DNA of 64,000 nucleotides from Streptomyces triticagri (GTDB lineage Bacteria; Actinomycetota; Actinomycetes; Streptomycetales; Streptomycetaceae): contig NZ_QUAK01000194.1 in the NCBI RefSeq assembly GCF_003429565.1, positions 103,751-167,750 of the forward strand, in the 5' to 3' direction. Below, one piece after another: positions 48,817 to 56,467 of this stretch; position 1 is the stretch's first letter, and each line of letters starts with the position of its first letter. The notes below the pieces were generated by a model. The model saw nothing but the letters and a program-made list of their open reading frames with translations, searched no databases and was not told where the DNA came from. The position numbers were made by a program, and so were the translations under genes.

Positions 48817-49695
48817 GTGCCATCGCTGCCCCCAGCAGCCCACGACGCCCTCAACCCGAGCGAGGTCCGCCTGGTCATGGACCGGCGCGGCTCGACGGTC
48901 TGGGACGTCACCACCGCGGACGGCCGCTACGCGGTCAAGGCCGGCTACCCCATCGAGGCCACCGAGCACTGGTCCGCCCAGCCCTGGACCGCACACGCAC
49001 CGGGCCGGGAGGCCGCCGTGCTCGCCGCGATGAACACCCCGGTCACGACCGGCACATGGGCGTCGGGCACCTGGAACGCGCAGCCCTGGCACGAGGGACC
49101 CGACCTGCAACAACTGTGGGAACGCTACCGACTGCCCGGCTCGGCGGAGCCGATCCGCATGGACGCGGCGCTGGAGTGCGCCCGCGCCCTGGCCGACCTC
49201 CACGCGCGCGGTTGGGCCCACGGCGACGTACAGCCGGCGCATTTCATCCTCGGCCTCGACAAGACGCACCTGATCGACCTCGCACTCACCGCCGGCCCCG
49301 ACGTCCCGGCAGATGTCGACTTCCCCTACCGGGGATGCCTGGTCCACTACGAGGCCCCCGAGATCTCCAGGTCCGTCCTGGAGACCGGCACCGCGATGCC
49401 CACGCAGGCCGCCGACGTGTACGCGCTCGGCGCCTCCCTCCTCATGGCCGCCCGCGGCCGCCGCTACGTCGTCTACCCCGACGACGCCTCACGCGCCGAC
49501 CAGCGCACGGAGGTCGTCCACGGAGTCCGCCGCAGCATCAACGTCGAAGGGCCGCTGCACCCGCTGCTGACGGCGATGCTCGCCTACACGCCCCGCGGCC
49601 GGCCGACCATCACCGAGGTAGTCGAGGAACTGACAGGCGCCCACGCGGGGCAGTCTCGTTCTGCGGCCCGAGGGATGTTCCCGGGCTCCGTGTAG
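48817..49695 (+). CDS. Divergent protein-kinase-like protein (292 aa)
   Basis: A compact kinase fold: AVK with Lys41, LHARGWAHGDVQPAHFIL with His135 and Asp137, LIDLA with Asp154 replacing DFG, and EAPEI (APE-like, 179-183). The Asn of the HxDxxxxN loop is His142 and there is no ordinary glycine loop, so activity is doubtful but not excluded. No membrane segment. It is separate from the structural genes, hence probably a lysogeny or anti-phage accessory gene. GTG start. Confidence 0.7.
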   Translation: MPSLPPAAHDALNPSEVRLVMDRRGSTVWDVTTADGRYAVKAGYPIEATEHWSAQPWTAHAPGREAAVLAAMNTPVTTGTWASGTWNAQPWHEGPDLQQLWERYRLPGSAEPIRMDAALECARALADLHARGWAHGDVQPAHFILGLDKTHLIDLALTAGPDVPADVDFPYRGCLVHYEAPEISRSVLETGTAMPTQAADVYALGASLLMAARGRRYVVYPDDASRADQRTEVVHGVRRSINVEGPLHPLLTAMLAYTPRGRPTITEVVEELTGAHAGQSRSAARGMFPGSV

Positions 49696-49730
49696 CGCGC
49701 CTCGCACGCAACCGACCTGGAGGACCCGGC

Positions 49731-50210
49731 ATGACACCGCGACGGGCGGCCCGCCTCGCCCTCATACCCGCCACCGTCTTAGCGCTGCTCGGCGCCGACG
49801 GCGAGTGCTCGTCCGGCCAGGGCGCCGAGCCCGTCCCCGGCGGCCAGCGCCAGGGCCAGGTCACCGACGGACGCTGCTCCCACCACACCGGCCCGCCGTA
49901 CGCGGCGAGCGGCAAGGTCTGGTCCCAGGCCACCGCCCAGTGCCGCGAAGCGGTCCTCAGTCACACGATGGTCCTAAAGATTCAACGCCGGAACGCCAAC
50001 GGCGCCTGGATCGATCAAGCCACGGTGCGCGACTCCAAGGCGCCGGGAAAGATGCAGGTGAAGACCGTGCGAGCCGAAGCCAAATGCGTGCCTGGCTACT
50101 ATCGAACAGTGCTGGACGCGTCCGTCCTTACGGTGAAAGACCCCGACGGCGCGGCCGACCCCGGGCATATTGAGAGCGACCCGCAGCTCATCGACAAGGA
50201 GCAGTGCTGA
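49731..50210 (+). CDS. Secreted protein of unknown function (159 aa)
   Basis: Signal-like start MTPRRAARLALIPATVLALLGADGEC, then GQVTDGRCSHHTGPPYAASGKVWSQATAQC and VRAEAKCVPGYYRTVLDASVLTV with several cysteines. A beta-rich secreted domain similar to other short extracellular Streptomyces proteins. GGAGGACCCGGC precedes the ATG. The stop overlaps the next ATG (TGATG). It could be a surface or toxin-like product of the lysogen. Confidence 0.65.
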   Translation: MTPRRAARLALIPATVLALLGADGECSSGQGAEPVPGGQRQGQVTDGRCSHHTGPPYAASGKVWSQATAQCREAVLSHTMVLKIQRRNANGAWIDQATVRDSKAPGKMQVKTVRAEAKCVPGYYRTVLDASVLTVKDPDGAADPGHIESDPQLIDKEQC

Positions 50211-50527
50211 TGGCGACGGACCGCGTTGTGCGCCTCGATCTGGGCAGCGAGACCCACAGGGCGGGACGCCGAGCGAGGCTCGCAGTCTGGTGCTGGGAGC
50301 ACGGTCTCCGCCAGGCGAACAACGCGCTGATCGCCGCCATGGCCCGCCTCGGATACGCGCCCGCGTCGCCCGCCGGCGCCCCGTACGAGTCGTGCGCCGC
50401 CTACGAGCAGGCCACCGGCCGCACCTGTGGGTTCGACGCCCCGGCAGGCTCGACGGCCACGCACCAGCACTTCCGACCGCGGCCGCGCACGCGGCCGCGG
50501 CTCCTCGACTGGGAACGCACTCCCTGA
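50210..50527 (+). CDS. Hypothetical protein (105 aa)
   Basis: MATDRVVRLDLGSETHRAGRRARLAVWCWEHGLRQ..., with a helical part NNALIAAMARLGYAPA and a Pro/Arg-rich end. ATG 50210 overlaps the previous stop and has AAGGAG 8 nt upstream. No family recognised. Confidence 0.6.
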   Translation: MATDRVVRLDLGSETHRAGRRARLAVWCWEHGLRQANNALIAAMARLGYAPASPAGAPYESCAAYEQATGRTCGFDAPAGSTATHQHFRPRPRTRPRLLDWERTP

Positions 50528-50574
50528 TCGGCCACTCAACCCGCCGAGCATCTAGTATCGAACATGTGCGCGAT

Positions 50575-50931
50575 ATGGGTGTGGGGGAGCGTCTGAAGAG
50601 TCACCGGGCGGTAGTCGCGTGGCTGGAGTACCAGCTGGCTCAGGAGCGCCGGAAAGTGCAGGACCTGGAGGCCGAGGTGGCCGCGCGGGAGCAAGCCCGC
50701 GAGGACGCCCGCAGGGCCCGCTACACCGTCGAGACCACGTGGCCAGACATGCCGAACGTCCTCCACCGCAGCGGATGCCGCTACAACTCCAGCCCCCAGA
50801 CCAACATCCGCGCTTCGGAGGCCGTCCAGCGTGTACGTGACGATCCCCTGGTGTGCTGCACCGCCTGCGACGCAGGAGCGAACATCACGGCCCTCTTGTC
50901 GGCAGATGGCGGCCGCGACGACGGCACTTGA
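50575..50931 (+). CDS. Coiled-coil protein with C-terminal cysteines (118 aa)
   Basis: Residues 10-50 are a charged helix (ERLKSHRAVVAWLEYQLAQERRKVQDLEAEVAAREQ), likely a coiled coil; the C-terminus has GCRYNSSP and DDPLVCCTACDAG. Several in-frame starts are possible (GTG 50566, ATG 50575, GTG 50581). A TAGTAT box 7 nt before GTG 50566 suggests a leaderless transcript. Function unknown. Confidence 0.55.
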   Translation: MGVGERLKSHRAVVAWLEYQLAQERRKVQDLEAEVAAREQAREDARRARYTVETTWPDMPNVLHRSGCRYNSSPQTNIRASEAVQRVRDDPLVCCTACDAGANITALLSADGGRDDGT

Positions 50932-50950
50932 GCCGGGAATCCGCCTGGGC

Positions 50951-51517
50951 TCAGGCGACGTCGAAGAGCATCCCGCGCTCTTCGGCCGCAGCCGTGCGGA
51001 CGGCGCGGTCGGCGGTCACCGTGTCCGCGTAGGCCTGCAGCGTGCCGTGCTCGGCGTCCCACCGGCGCATGAACTCCACCACCAGCGGGTGCGCGAACGT
51101 ACGGCGCAGTTCGTCCCGGCGTAGCGGGTGCTCGACGGCATCGGTCAGGAGCATCACGGTGCGGTTCCCCGAGGCGTCGCGGAACGCGACCTTCGCGCGG
51201 GTCACCTCGTCCTGGAACGCCGTCTCGTCGCCGGTCTGACCCTGCCGCTCCCGGCACCCGGGCGAGGAGCAGGTCACCGGCATCCACGAGGCGCGGGCGT
51301 CGGTCGCCAGGACATAGGGGCGGCGGTGGCAGGCCGGCCGCGGTGCACGCTCGCCCTGGAAATCCCCGTCCATCTCCACCGCGTGGATCTCGCCGCCGCG
51401 TACGGGAAAGCGCAGGGTGCGGCCGGTCCACTTGGTCCGCGCCGCGGAGGCCAGGTCGCGTATCCGCTCGTGGCTGCTGAACAGCGCGCCGAAGTCGAAG
51501 TCAGCCAGATCCGTCAT
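50951..51517 (-). CDS. Hypothetical protein next to the partition-like genes (188 aa)
   Basis: MTDLADFDFGALFSSHERIRDLASAARTKWTG... A central CSSPGCRERQ and a helical end VVEFMRRWDAEHGTLQAYADTVTADRAVRTA are visible. It follows the ParA/ParB-like pair in the same direction, 69 nt after it, so may be part of that unit. The gap holds an inverted GGTAT/ATACC pair (51533-51546). No function assigned. Confidence 0.7.
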   Translation of the reverse strand: MTDLADFDFGALFSSHERIRDLASAARTKWTGRTLRFPVRGGEIHAVEMDGDFQGERAPRPACHRRPYVLATDARASWMPVTCSSPGCRERQGQTGDETAFQDEVTRAKVAFRDASGNRTVMLLTDAVEHPLRRDELRRTFAHPLVVEFMRRWDAEHGTLQAYADTVTADRAVRTAAAEERGMLFDVA

Positions 51518-51586
51518 GCCCCACCCCTTTCCGGTATTTCTATACCTCCTCAGTATGACGAATACGCCAACCGGGGCGCCACGCCG

Positions 51587-52549
51587 TTAGCTCCGCTCCT
51601 GGTGCAGCCGGATCAGCAGCATCTGTACCTCCGCGTCCTGCAGGAGCGCGCCGAGCTCCTCCAGGCCGATGCCCATGTGCGCGGCGGCACGCCGCGAGTC
51701 GGCCACGTACCGGCGCAGCACGTCGGCCTCGTCCGGCTCACCCACGGCCAACACCGCGCCGGCATCGCCAGGTTGGCTCGGCGCCGGGGCCGCGGACTCC
51801 CGGTCGATGACTTCGTCCGCGCCGGTCAGCGACGGAACGGCGGGCCGGTCCTTGGGCGCGCCGCGGGTGATCGCCCGGCGCTCGGTGTCCTCGTGGAGGG
51901 CGGCGGTCGCGGCGGCGCCGGACACCATGCGGTCGTCCAGGAGGCGGCCGGCGAAGTCCTCCACGACCTGGGCGGTGACGCGCTGCTGGTGAGTCGAGGC
52001 GAAGCGCCGCAGTTCCGCGTAGTCCTCGGCGGCCTGGTCCCAGCCCTTGGCGAGGCCGACGCCGAGCATTGCCCGGGCATGGCTGTCCGCTACGGGTCTT
52101 GCCCAAATTTGGGCAACGGCCCGCTTCATGCGCCACTCCCGCATCCGACGGTCCGCCTCGGACAGCGAGATGCCGGCCCACTCCTCGTCGAGGTACTCCT
52201 CGACCGTGCGGGTACCGTCCTCGCCCCGGTACAGGCGGCGCCGCACGGCTGCCTCCAGGGCCTTGTCCCGCATCCAGTCGGCCTGGGTGCCGTTGTCCCG
52301 CGCGGCGTGGATGCGCTGCAGCTCGACGTGCTCGCGGGCCGTGAGCGGCCCGTGCGCGTCCGCCTCGTCCACGTCGACCGGCTCCGGGATGTCCCCGGCC
52401 TGCACGGCGTGATGACGCTCGCGCCGCGCCTGCACCACCGTGCCCGCCGCCGCTTCCGGCTGCTCGGCGCCATCGGAGCCCTGCTCCTGGGCGGCCCGCA
52501 ATCTCTCGGCGATCGCCGCCGGCGAGTTGTTCCTCACCACGGCAGCCAC
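51587..52549 (-). CDS. ParB-like partner of the ParA-like protein (320 aa)
   Basis: 320 aa, helical and highly charged, overlapping the ParA-like gene by 16 nt and in the same operon. It contains EYLDEEWAGISLSEADRRMREWRMKR and a C-terminal RRYVADSRRAAAHMGIGLEELGALLQ. I do not see a textbook ParB ERxR box or HTH, so the name rests mainly on position next to a ParA-like gene. Codons 145-151 (VAQIWAR) contain an 18-bp palindrome and unusual codons. Confidence 0.5.
   Translation of the reverse strand: MAAVVRNNSPAAIAERLRAAQEQGSDGAEQPEAAAGTVVQARRERHHAVQAGDIPEPVDVDEADAHGPLTAREHVELQRIHAARDNGTQADWMRDKALEAAVRRRLYRGEDGTRTVEEYLDEEWAGISLSEADRRMREWRMKRAVAQIWARPVADSHARAMLGVGLAKGWDQAAEDYAELRRFASTHQQRVTAQVVEDFAGRLLDDRMVSGAAATAALHEDTERRAITRGAPKDRPAVPSLTGADEVIDRESAAPAPSQPGDAGAVLAVGEPDEADVLRRYVADSRRAAAHMGIGLEELGALLQDAEVQMLLIRLHQERS
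52099..52116. repeat. 18-bp perfect palindrome inside the ParB-like gene (candidate centromere/operator)
   Basis: TTGCCCAAATTTGGGCAA reads identically on both strands. Across it the gene uses GTT, CAA, ATT, GCA and AGA, all rare in this GC-rich DNA, so the bases rather than the protein appear to be selected. Size and symmetry resemble parS sites. Confidence 0.6.
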
Positions 52550-53187
52550 CCCCGCCCCTTCGCCCCGAGCTCGGTGACGAGCTCATCGAACGGGCCGCGC
52601 CGGTCGGGGTGTTCGCAGGTGTTGTTCACCGCGTTCGCGAGCGCCTGCTTACGCGGCACGGTCACGCTCAGCACGTCCCAGCCCAGCTCGCCGAGCTGCT
52701 GCCGGTACGTGCGGGTGTCCGGACTGCCCGCAGGGCAGCGGTTCAACAGGACGGCGGTCGGCGGCGCTTGACCGTCGGTACGGAGCACCGCGGAGCGGGC
52801 GATCATCTTCGACAGCGGGGTGCCCTTGTCCGGGACGGTGAGGCGGGCGAAATCCGGGCTCGTCGGGGAGAACGTCACCAGCGCGCAGTCGGCCACCTCC
52901 AGGACCGCGTCCACGACTCCGGGATGGTTCTCGGCGTGCCCGACATCCACGACGTTCACGGCGTCCGGGTCCATGGCCGGGTACACGCTGCGCGCGAAGT
53001 CCGATGTGGCCGCCTCGTGCACCTTGCACGGGAAGTCCTCGGCGATCAGCGACCACTGGAACAACTGCTGCGAATCGTCCGCGTCGTAGCAGGCGACCGG
53101 ATAGCCCGCACGGTGCAGGGCGTAGGCGAGAAGCCCGGAGTTGGTGGTGCCGCCCATGGTGCGGGGCTTGAGGCTGGCGATGAGCAT
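52534..53187 (-). CDS. ParA-like partition ATPase (217 aa)
   Basis: MLIASLKPRTMGGTTNSGLLAYALHRAGYPVACYDADDSQQ has the ParA N-terminal beta strand, P-loop region and the DxDxxQ-like motif. NVVDVGHAENH and ALVTFSPTSPDF follow at the switch positions. The P-loop is deviant: the GK(S/T) Lys seems replaced (MGGTT), a form seen in some Streptomyces plasmid ParA proteins. Partition genes are expected on plasmids or plasmid-prophages, not on integrated phages with an intact integrase. Confidence 0.75.
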   Translation of the reverse strand: MLIASLKPRTMGGTTNSGLLAYALHRAGYPVACYDADDSQQLFQWSLIAEDFPCKVHEAATSDFARSVYPAMDPDAVNVVDVGHAENHPGVVDAVLEVADCALVTFSPTSPDFARLTVPDKGTPLSKMIARSAVLRTDGQAPPTAVLLNRCPAGSPDTRTYRQQLGELGWDVLSVTVPRKQALANAVNNTCEHPDRRGPFDELVTELGAKGRGWLPW

Positions 53188-53229
53188 GCCGGCCAGCGTA
53201 TCCGGGCCGGTGGGTTCATCGGATCGGTG

Positions 53230-53325
53230 TTACCGGCTTTGAAGCCAGGGCAGTACACCGAACACCACGAAGCCGATCACGCTGCCGATGAGCAGACCGG
53301 CGAGAGCAGCTGTACGCCGTCGCAC
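53230..53325 (-). CDS. 31-aa membrane peptide upstream of the ParA-like gene
   Basis: MRRRTAALAGLLIGSVIGFVVFGVLPWLQSR: a basic start and one hydrophobic helix. GTG 53325 is preceded by GGGGGGAAGC, a strong Shine-Dalgarno. It points the same way as the ParA-like gene, 42 nt before it. Role unknown. Confidence 0.55.
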   Translation of the reverse strand: MRRRTAALAGLLIGSVIGFVVFGVLPWLQSR

Positions 53326-53792
53326 GCTTCCCCCCAAGGTGTCGGTGTACACGGTGATCTGCGGTCAGACTATCGGCGCTCCGGTGGCCCTCGGGCGGCG
53401 AACGATCCAGGCTCAGATTCGTTGTGCCGTGCATCCCCGGGGGTGCGGGCATGGTGCTGCAGGAGAGCTGCGGACGGCAACGGATCGCTCTTGCTCATGA
53501 AACACCCGCACCCTCGGGGCCCGCTGAGCTGCAACGGGCCCTGTCGGAGCGCGGGTTGACGATCCGTACGAGTGAGACCCGGCGCGCCACCGCCCCACCA
53601 TGGGCCCTGTCGGGTCAGTGTGCTCATGCTCGGTTCGGCCCCTCGTCCGTCGCCGAGCAGGCAGGCCCGGGCGGCCCCGTGCTCGGTGGTCGTGGGAAGG
53701 GGCTCGCGGGACCTGCATCCCCCGCGGGGAACGACGTCCGGGTCCAGGGGTGGGCTCAGTGCGGGAGAACACCCCCGGGCCCGGACCGGCCC
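53326..53792. other. 467-nt region with no gene I can support
   Basis: Open frames here on both strands have poor codon patterns, no convincing start and no recognisable domain. The first 100 nt contain GTGTACAC (about 53346) within CGGTGTACACGG, a possible operator for the leftward ParA-like operon. Further right the sequence is GC-rich with small inverted repeats only. Confidence 0.5.
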
Positions 53793-54005
53793 TCAGAACA
53801 GCGTCGTCACCTCGGCAGGCACGTCCGCCGCCAGGTCGAGGGCAGTCTGCCCCGGGACCGATCCGGCCGGCGGTTGGTGCGAGCCCGGGCATGAGACCAG
53901 CTTGACGCGCCGCTGTGCGGGCGGGTCGTGACGGAACATGACACCACCCACGACCGCGATGTTACGGCCGCAGGTGGGGCAGGGGCGGCGCGGGGAACGG
54001 CTCAT
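53793..54005 (-). CDS. Zinc-ribbon protein (70 aa)
   Basis: MSRSPRRPCPTCGRNIAVVGGVMFRHDPPAQRRVKLVSCPGSHQPP... has CPTC and a later C, probably one zinc site, followed by an acidic C-terminus. Leftward gene beyond the 54085 terminator, with its own promoter region (54006-54080). Common in actinophages; role unknown. Confidence 0.65.
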   Translation of the reverse strand: MSRSPRRPCPTCGRNIAVVGGVMFRHDPPAQRRVKLVSCPGSHQPPAGSVPGQTALDLAADVPAEVTTLF

Positions 54006-54084
54006 GCGTCGCCGCTCAGGTGGTAGGTAGCGCCTGGTTGATTACGCTGCTGCTCATCATGGTTCGTCACGGTGCCCATGATGA

Positions 54085-54113
54085 CGAACGCCCCCGTAAC
54101 ACGGGGGCGTTCG
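54085..54113 (-). terminator. terminator of the leftward early operon
   Basis: CGAACGCCCCCGT and ACGGGGGCGTTCG form a perfect 13-bp stem with a 3-nt loop, 12 nt beyond the stop of the 54125 gene in the leftward direction. Confidence 0.85.
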
Positions 54114-54124
54114 TGTGTCGCGTG

Positions 54125-54361
54125 TCAGTGGTCGGCCGGATGACGCTGCGCGCTTCCGGGGGCTTTTGCGGGGCCGGCCAGTACCGGTAGGTCGAGGGCG
54201 AGCTGGGCGCAGATGTGGCCTTCGGCGCTGTAGTACTGGAGCACCTCGCGCCACATGCGGTCACGCAGGCCGTGCGCCTCGGCGGTATAGCCGTCCTCGA
54301 CCAGATCACGGATCAGGCGGGTGTAGGTGCGGATCTGCTCCTCGAACTCGTCCTGCGTCAC
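54125..54361 (-). CDS. Hypothetical early protein (78 aa)
   Basis: MTQDEFEEQIRTYTRLIRDLVEDGYTAEAHGLRDRMWREVLQYY...: a helical, acidic protein. Last gene of the leftward early operon; its start overlaps the previous stop (ATGA/GTGA type). No family recognised. Confidence 0.7.
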   Translation of the reverse strand: MTQDEFEEQIRTYTRLIRDLVEDGYTAEAHGLRDRMWREVLQYYSAEGHICAQLALDLPVLAGPAKAPGSAQRHPADH

Positions 54362-54585
54362 ACCGTCACATCCTTCCCTGGGCGCTGCGCGGCCTGCTCG
54401 TCACGCTCCTGGACCAGCTGGTCGAGCTGGTCCTGCATGGACTGTAGGGCCTTGATGACGGCCTCCAGGTGGTCTCCACGTACGGGCTTGAAGGTGCGGA
54501 TGTCGAATTCGCGGGACGGGGGTGCGGCGTCGGCCGCCGCCCGTGTGTGGGCGGCGGCGTCCGCGTACGTCTCGGCGTCGGTCAC
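54358..54585 (-). CDS. Hypothetical early protein, helical (75 aa)
   Basis: MTDAETYADAAAHTRAAADAAPPSREFDIRTFKPVRGDHLEAVIKALQSMQDQLDQLVQERDEQ... The second half is a coiled-coil-like helix. Overlaps the Sak4-like gene upstream and the next gene downstream by 4 nt each, so it is co-translated with the recombinase; possibly an accessory of it. Confidence 0.7.
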   Translation of the reverse strand: MTDAETYADAAAHTRAAADAAPPSREFDIRTFKPVRGDHLEAVIKALQSMQDQLDQLVQERDEQAAQRPGKDVTV

Positions 54586-55484
54586 GCGGCAGCCTGTTCG
54601 GCCGCCTGGAGCGCCTTACCGCGCTCCAGGATGTGCGCGCCGAGCGTCGTGGCCCGCCCTTCGCCGTCGAGCATAGGAGCCCCCTGCAGATGGCGGGCCC
54701 GCACGGTCTGCATGAGAGCTCCAAGGTCGGCGAACGTCGCCTCCGGGTCAAGCGCCTTGGTCACCAGGCTCTCCACGGGCTCGACCTCTGCGCCGTCCTC
54801 CAGCCACTCTCGGATCTGCTGCCCGAACTCCACTCCTGGGCGCCGCTCGACGGCGCCGGACAGAGCGCGGGCACGGGACTTGGTCACCACCAGGGTGTTC
54901 TCGTAGTCGAGGGAACCGACGATGTCGAATTCGTACTCGATGCCCTCGCGCTGCTCGGGCTTCAGCCCGACCTTCCGGGGGGCCTTGCGGCCGCGGTCGT
55001 CAGTTTCGACGACGTACTCCGTCTTGGTGCGCATCGTGACGATGACGTGGCCCGGGTAGGCCACGAGTGCGTCGATCATGGCGCGCTCCATGGGGCGGGC
55101 TTCCTTCCAGCCGCCGAAGGAGTTGTTGCCGTACGACTTCTTGGAGGCCTGGTCGACCTGTTCGAGCATGCCGCCGGTCCCGGACCAGAAGTGGGAGAGC
55201 GAGTCGACGACCACGGTCTCGTACCCGGCGGCCGCGGCGACCGCGAGCGCCTCGACCAGTTCGGCGGGGGCGAAGTGCTCCAGCTCCAGGGTGTCGAAGA
55301 TGAACTCGTCGGCGTACTTGGACGCTGATCCGCGCTCGGTATCGATGACCGCGACGCTCTTCCCGAGCGCGGAGGCGATCATGAGTGCGGTGTACGTCTT
55401 GCCGGATCCGGACGGTCCGTCGAGCGCGACCCGGGCCTTGGCCTGCGCCTTGGATGCGCGGGTAAATTGGAAGCGAGAGGACAC
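54582..55484 (-). CDS. Sak4-like RecA-fold ATPase (single-strand annealing protein)
   Basis: 300 aa. Walker A LDGPSGSGKTYTAL (about 21-34), VIDTERGSASKYAD after it, Walker B ETVVVDSLSHFW (89-100), then VIVTMRTKTEYV and the family's GxxPEQREGIEYEFDIVGSLD. This is the RecA-like ATPase family used by phages as Sak4-type recombinase/annealing proteins. It probably drives homologous recombination during phage replication. GTG/ATG start with GAAAGGAGCACCAGG upstream. Its promoter (55580-55617) carries the shared operator. Confidence 0.88.
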   Translation of the reverse strand: MSSRFQFTRASKAQAKARVALDGPSGSGKTYTALMIASALGKSVAVIDTERGSASKYADEFIFDTLELEHFAPAELVEALAVAAAAGYETVVVDSLSHFWSGTGGMLEQVDQASKKSYGNNSFGGWKEARPMERAMIDALVAYPGHVIVTMRTKTEYVVETDDRGRKAPRKVGLKPEQREGIEYEFDIVGSLDYENTLVVTKSRARALSGAVERRPGVEFGQQIREWLEDGAEVEPVESLVTKALDPEATFADLGALMQTVRARHLQGAPMLDGEGRATTLGAHILERGKALQAAEQAAA

Positions 55485-55579
55485 CTGGTGCTCCTTTCGT
55501 GGGGTGTCGGCGGAGTTGTCGAGACGCGGCCGGCACCCCTGTCTCTGTCTCGGGGGCGGCGGTTCACCGAACCACCTTT

Positions 55580-55617
55580 GTGGTTTCTATGTTACATCAT
55601 GGAGGTTGTCTACGCAG
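55580..55617 (-). promoter_or_regulatory. leftward promoter of the Sak4 operon with 16-bp operator
   Basis: On the minus strand -35 CTGCGT (55617-55612), 17-bp spacer, -10 TAACAT (55594-55589). The operator GTGGTTTCTATGTTAC (plus strand 55580-55595) overlaps the -10. The same operator occurs four times at 57551-57672. Confidence 0.75.
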
Positions 55618-56056
55618 GCCTTCGGGCTTTCGGATCCACCGTGCGACCGACGTCCTTGGCGAGCTTGCGCAAGGTCGCCAGCGTGAAGGCCGGATTCCGG
55701 CCGATCCGCTCATCCGGAACGACCTTGCCCCGCTGCATCCACGTCCTGACGTTCCCCGGCTCGACGCCGAGCATCGCCGCAGCGTCCGGCAGGCAGTACA
55801 CCGTCACCCCGAGCTCTGGCGAGACGTGCGGATACGGGACCGGGAACTTCGACGTACGGGGCAGTGGTCGGCCACGCTCGTCGAGCAGTCCGTGCCGCCG
55901 GCCGACGGCCACCGCGCGCTCGCGGCGCCAGCGCTGGTTGCGGGTGCCCTCGGAGACGGGCTCGCCCAGTTCGTCGGTCCACTTGTTGACCTTGGTGCGG
56001 TCCACGCCGAGAAACTCGGCAATCTGTGCCTGGTTCATGGTCTCGTCGTTGTCCAA
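55610..56056 (-). CDS. Two-domain HTH DNA-binding protein (148 aa)
   Basis: Two short helix-turn-helix modules: NQAQIAEFLGVDRTKVNKWTDELGEP at the N-terminus and YCLPDAAAMLGVEPGNVRTWMQRGKVVPDE at about 85-115, the latter in the style of MerR/excisionase proteins. It lies just upstream of the Sak4 promoter. Could be an excisionase, a partition-site binder or the regulator of the 16-bp operators. Start is TTG 56056 (ACGGAG at 8 nt) or ATG 56038. Its end overlaps the -35 region of the sak4 promoter. Confidence 0.75.
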   Translation of the reverse strand: MDNDETMNQAQIAEFLGVDRTKVNKWTDELGEPVSEGTRNQRWRRERAVAVGRRHGLLDERGRPLPRTSKFPVPYPHVSPELGVTVYCLPDAAAMLGVEPGNVRTWMQRGKVVPDERIGRNPAFTLATLRKLAKDVGRTVDPKARRPA

Positions 56057-56116
56057 TGCGTGCGCTCCGTGACCTGATGCCTGTTGGTGGTCTACAGGTT
56101 ACGGAGCGCGTTGTTT

Positions 56117-56389
56117 TTATGTCGCAGAGGGAGTGTCGGATCCCTGGTCGGCACGCTCGGATGTGTACGCGAGGTCGTCGCAGGTGCAGCCCTCTACGGC
56201 GCAGGGGATGCGCGGGGCGCCCGTCAGTGCGGTGTCGGTCATAACGTCGAGGTGGTTGATGCCGGAGCAGCCGCACACGCACCGGGCGGCCCGGTTGACG
56301 GCGCCGGCCTCTGCCGCGCGGCGGTCGGCTTCCCGGGTGCGGGCTTGTCGGGCGATCTCGAGGTCGGTCTCACGCATGGCGTTCTCCAT
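56117..56389 (-). CDS. Zinc-binding early protein (90 aa)
   Basis: A helical start ENAMRETDLEIARQARTREADRRAAE is followed by RCVCGCSGINH and CAVEGCTCDDL. The CVCGC...H...CxxxxCTC arrangement is a repeated actinophage motif and probably binds one zinc. The 60 nt to the HTH gene downstream hold nothing notable. Confidence 0.7.
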   Translation of the reverse strand: MENAMRETDLEIARQARTREADRRAAEAGAVNRAARCVCGCSGINHLDVMTDTALTGAPRIPCAVEGCTCDDLAYTSERADQGSDTPSAT

Positions 56390-56428
56390 CAGGTGGGGTG
56401 GTGTCCGGGGTCGGGCAGTTCAGGGTGC

Positions 56429-56453
56429 CGCCTGCCGCTGACAACGGCAGGCG
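56429..56453 (-). terminator. intercistronic hairpin
   Basis: CGCCTGCCG and CGGCAGGCG, 9 bp perfect, 7-nt loop, between the stop of the DUF2958-like gene and the next leftward gene. Terminator or attenuator. Confidence 0.6.
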
Positions 56454-56467
56454 AGAGGGAGGGTGGG

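Noticed and set aside
51533..51546. GGTAT/ATACC as a second parS-like site
   Set aside because: Only five base pairs per arm; too short to claim beyond chance.
53424..53894. 156-aa plus-strand open frame (also minus-strand 53413-53892)
   Set aside because: No start context, no recognisable domain, random-looking residue use, and it opposes the small gene at 53793-54005.
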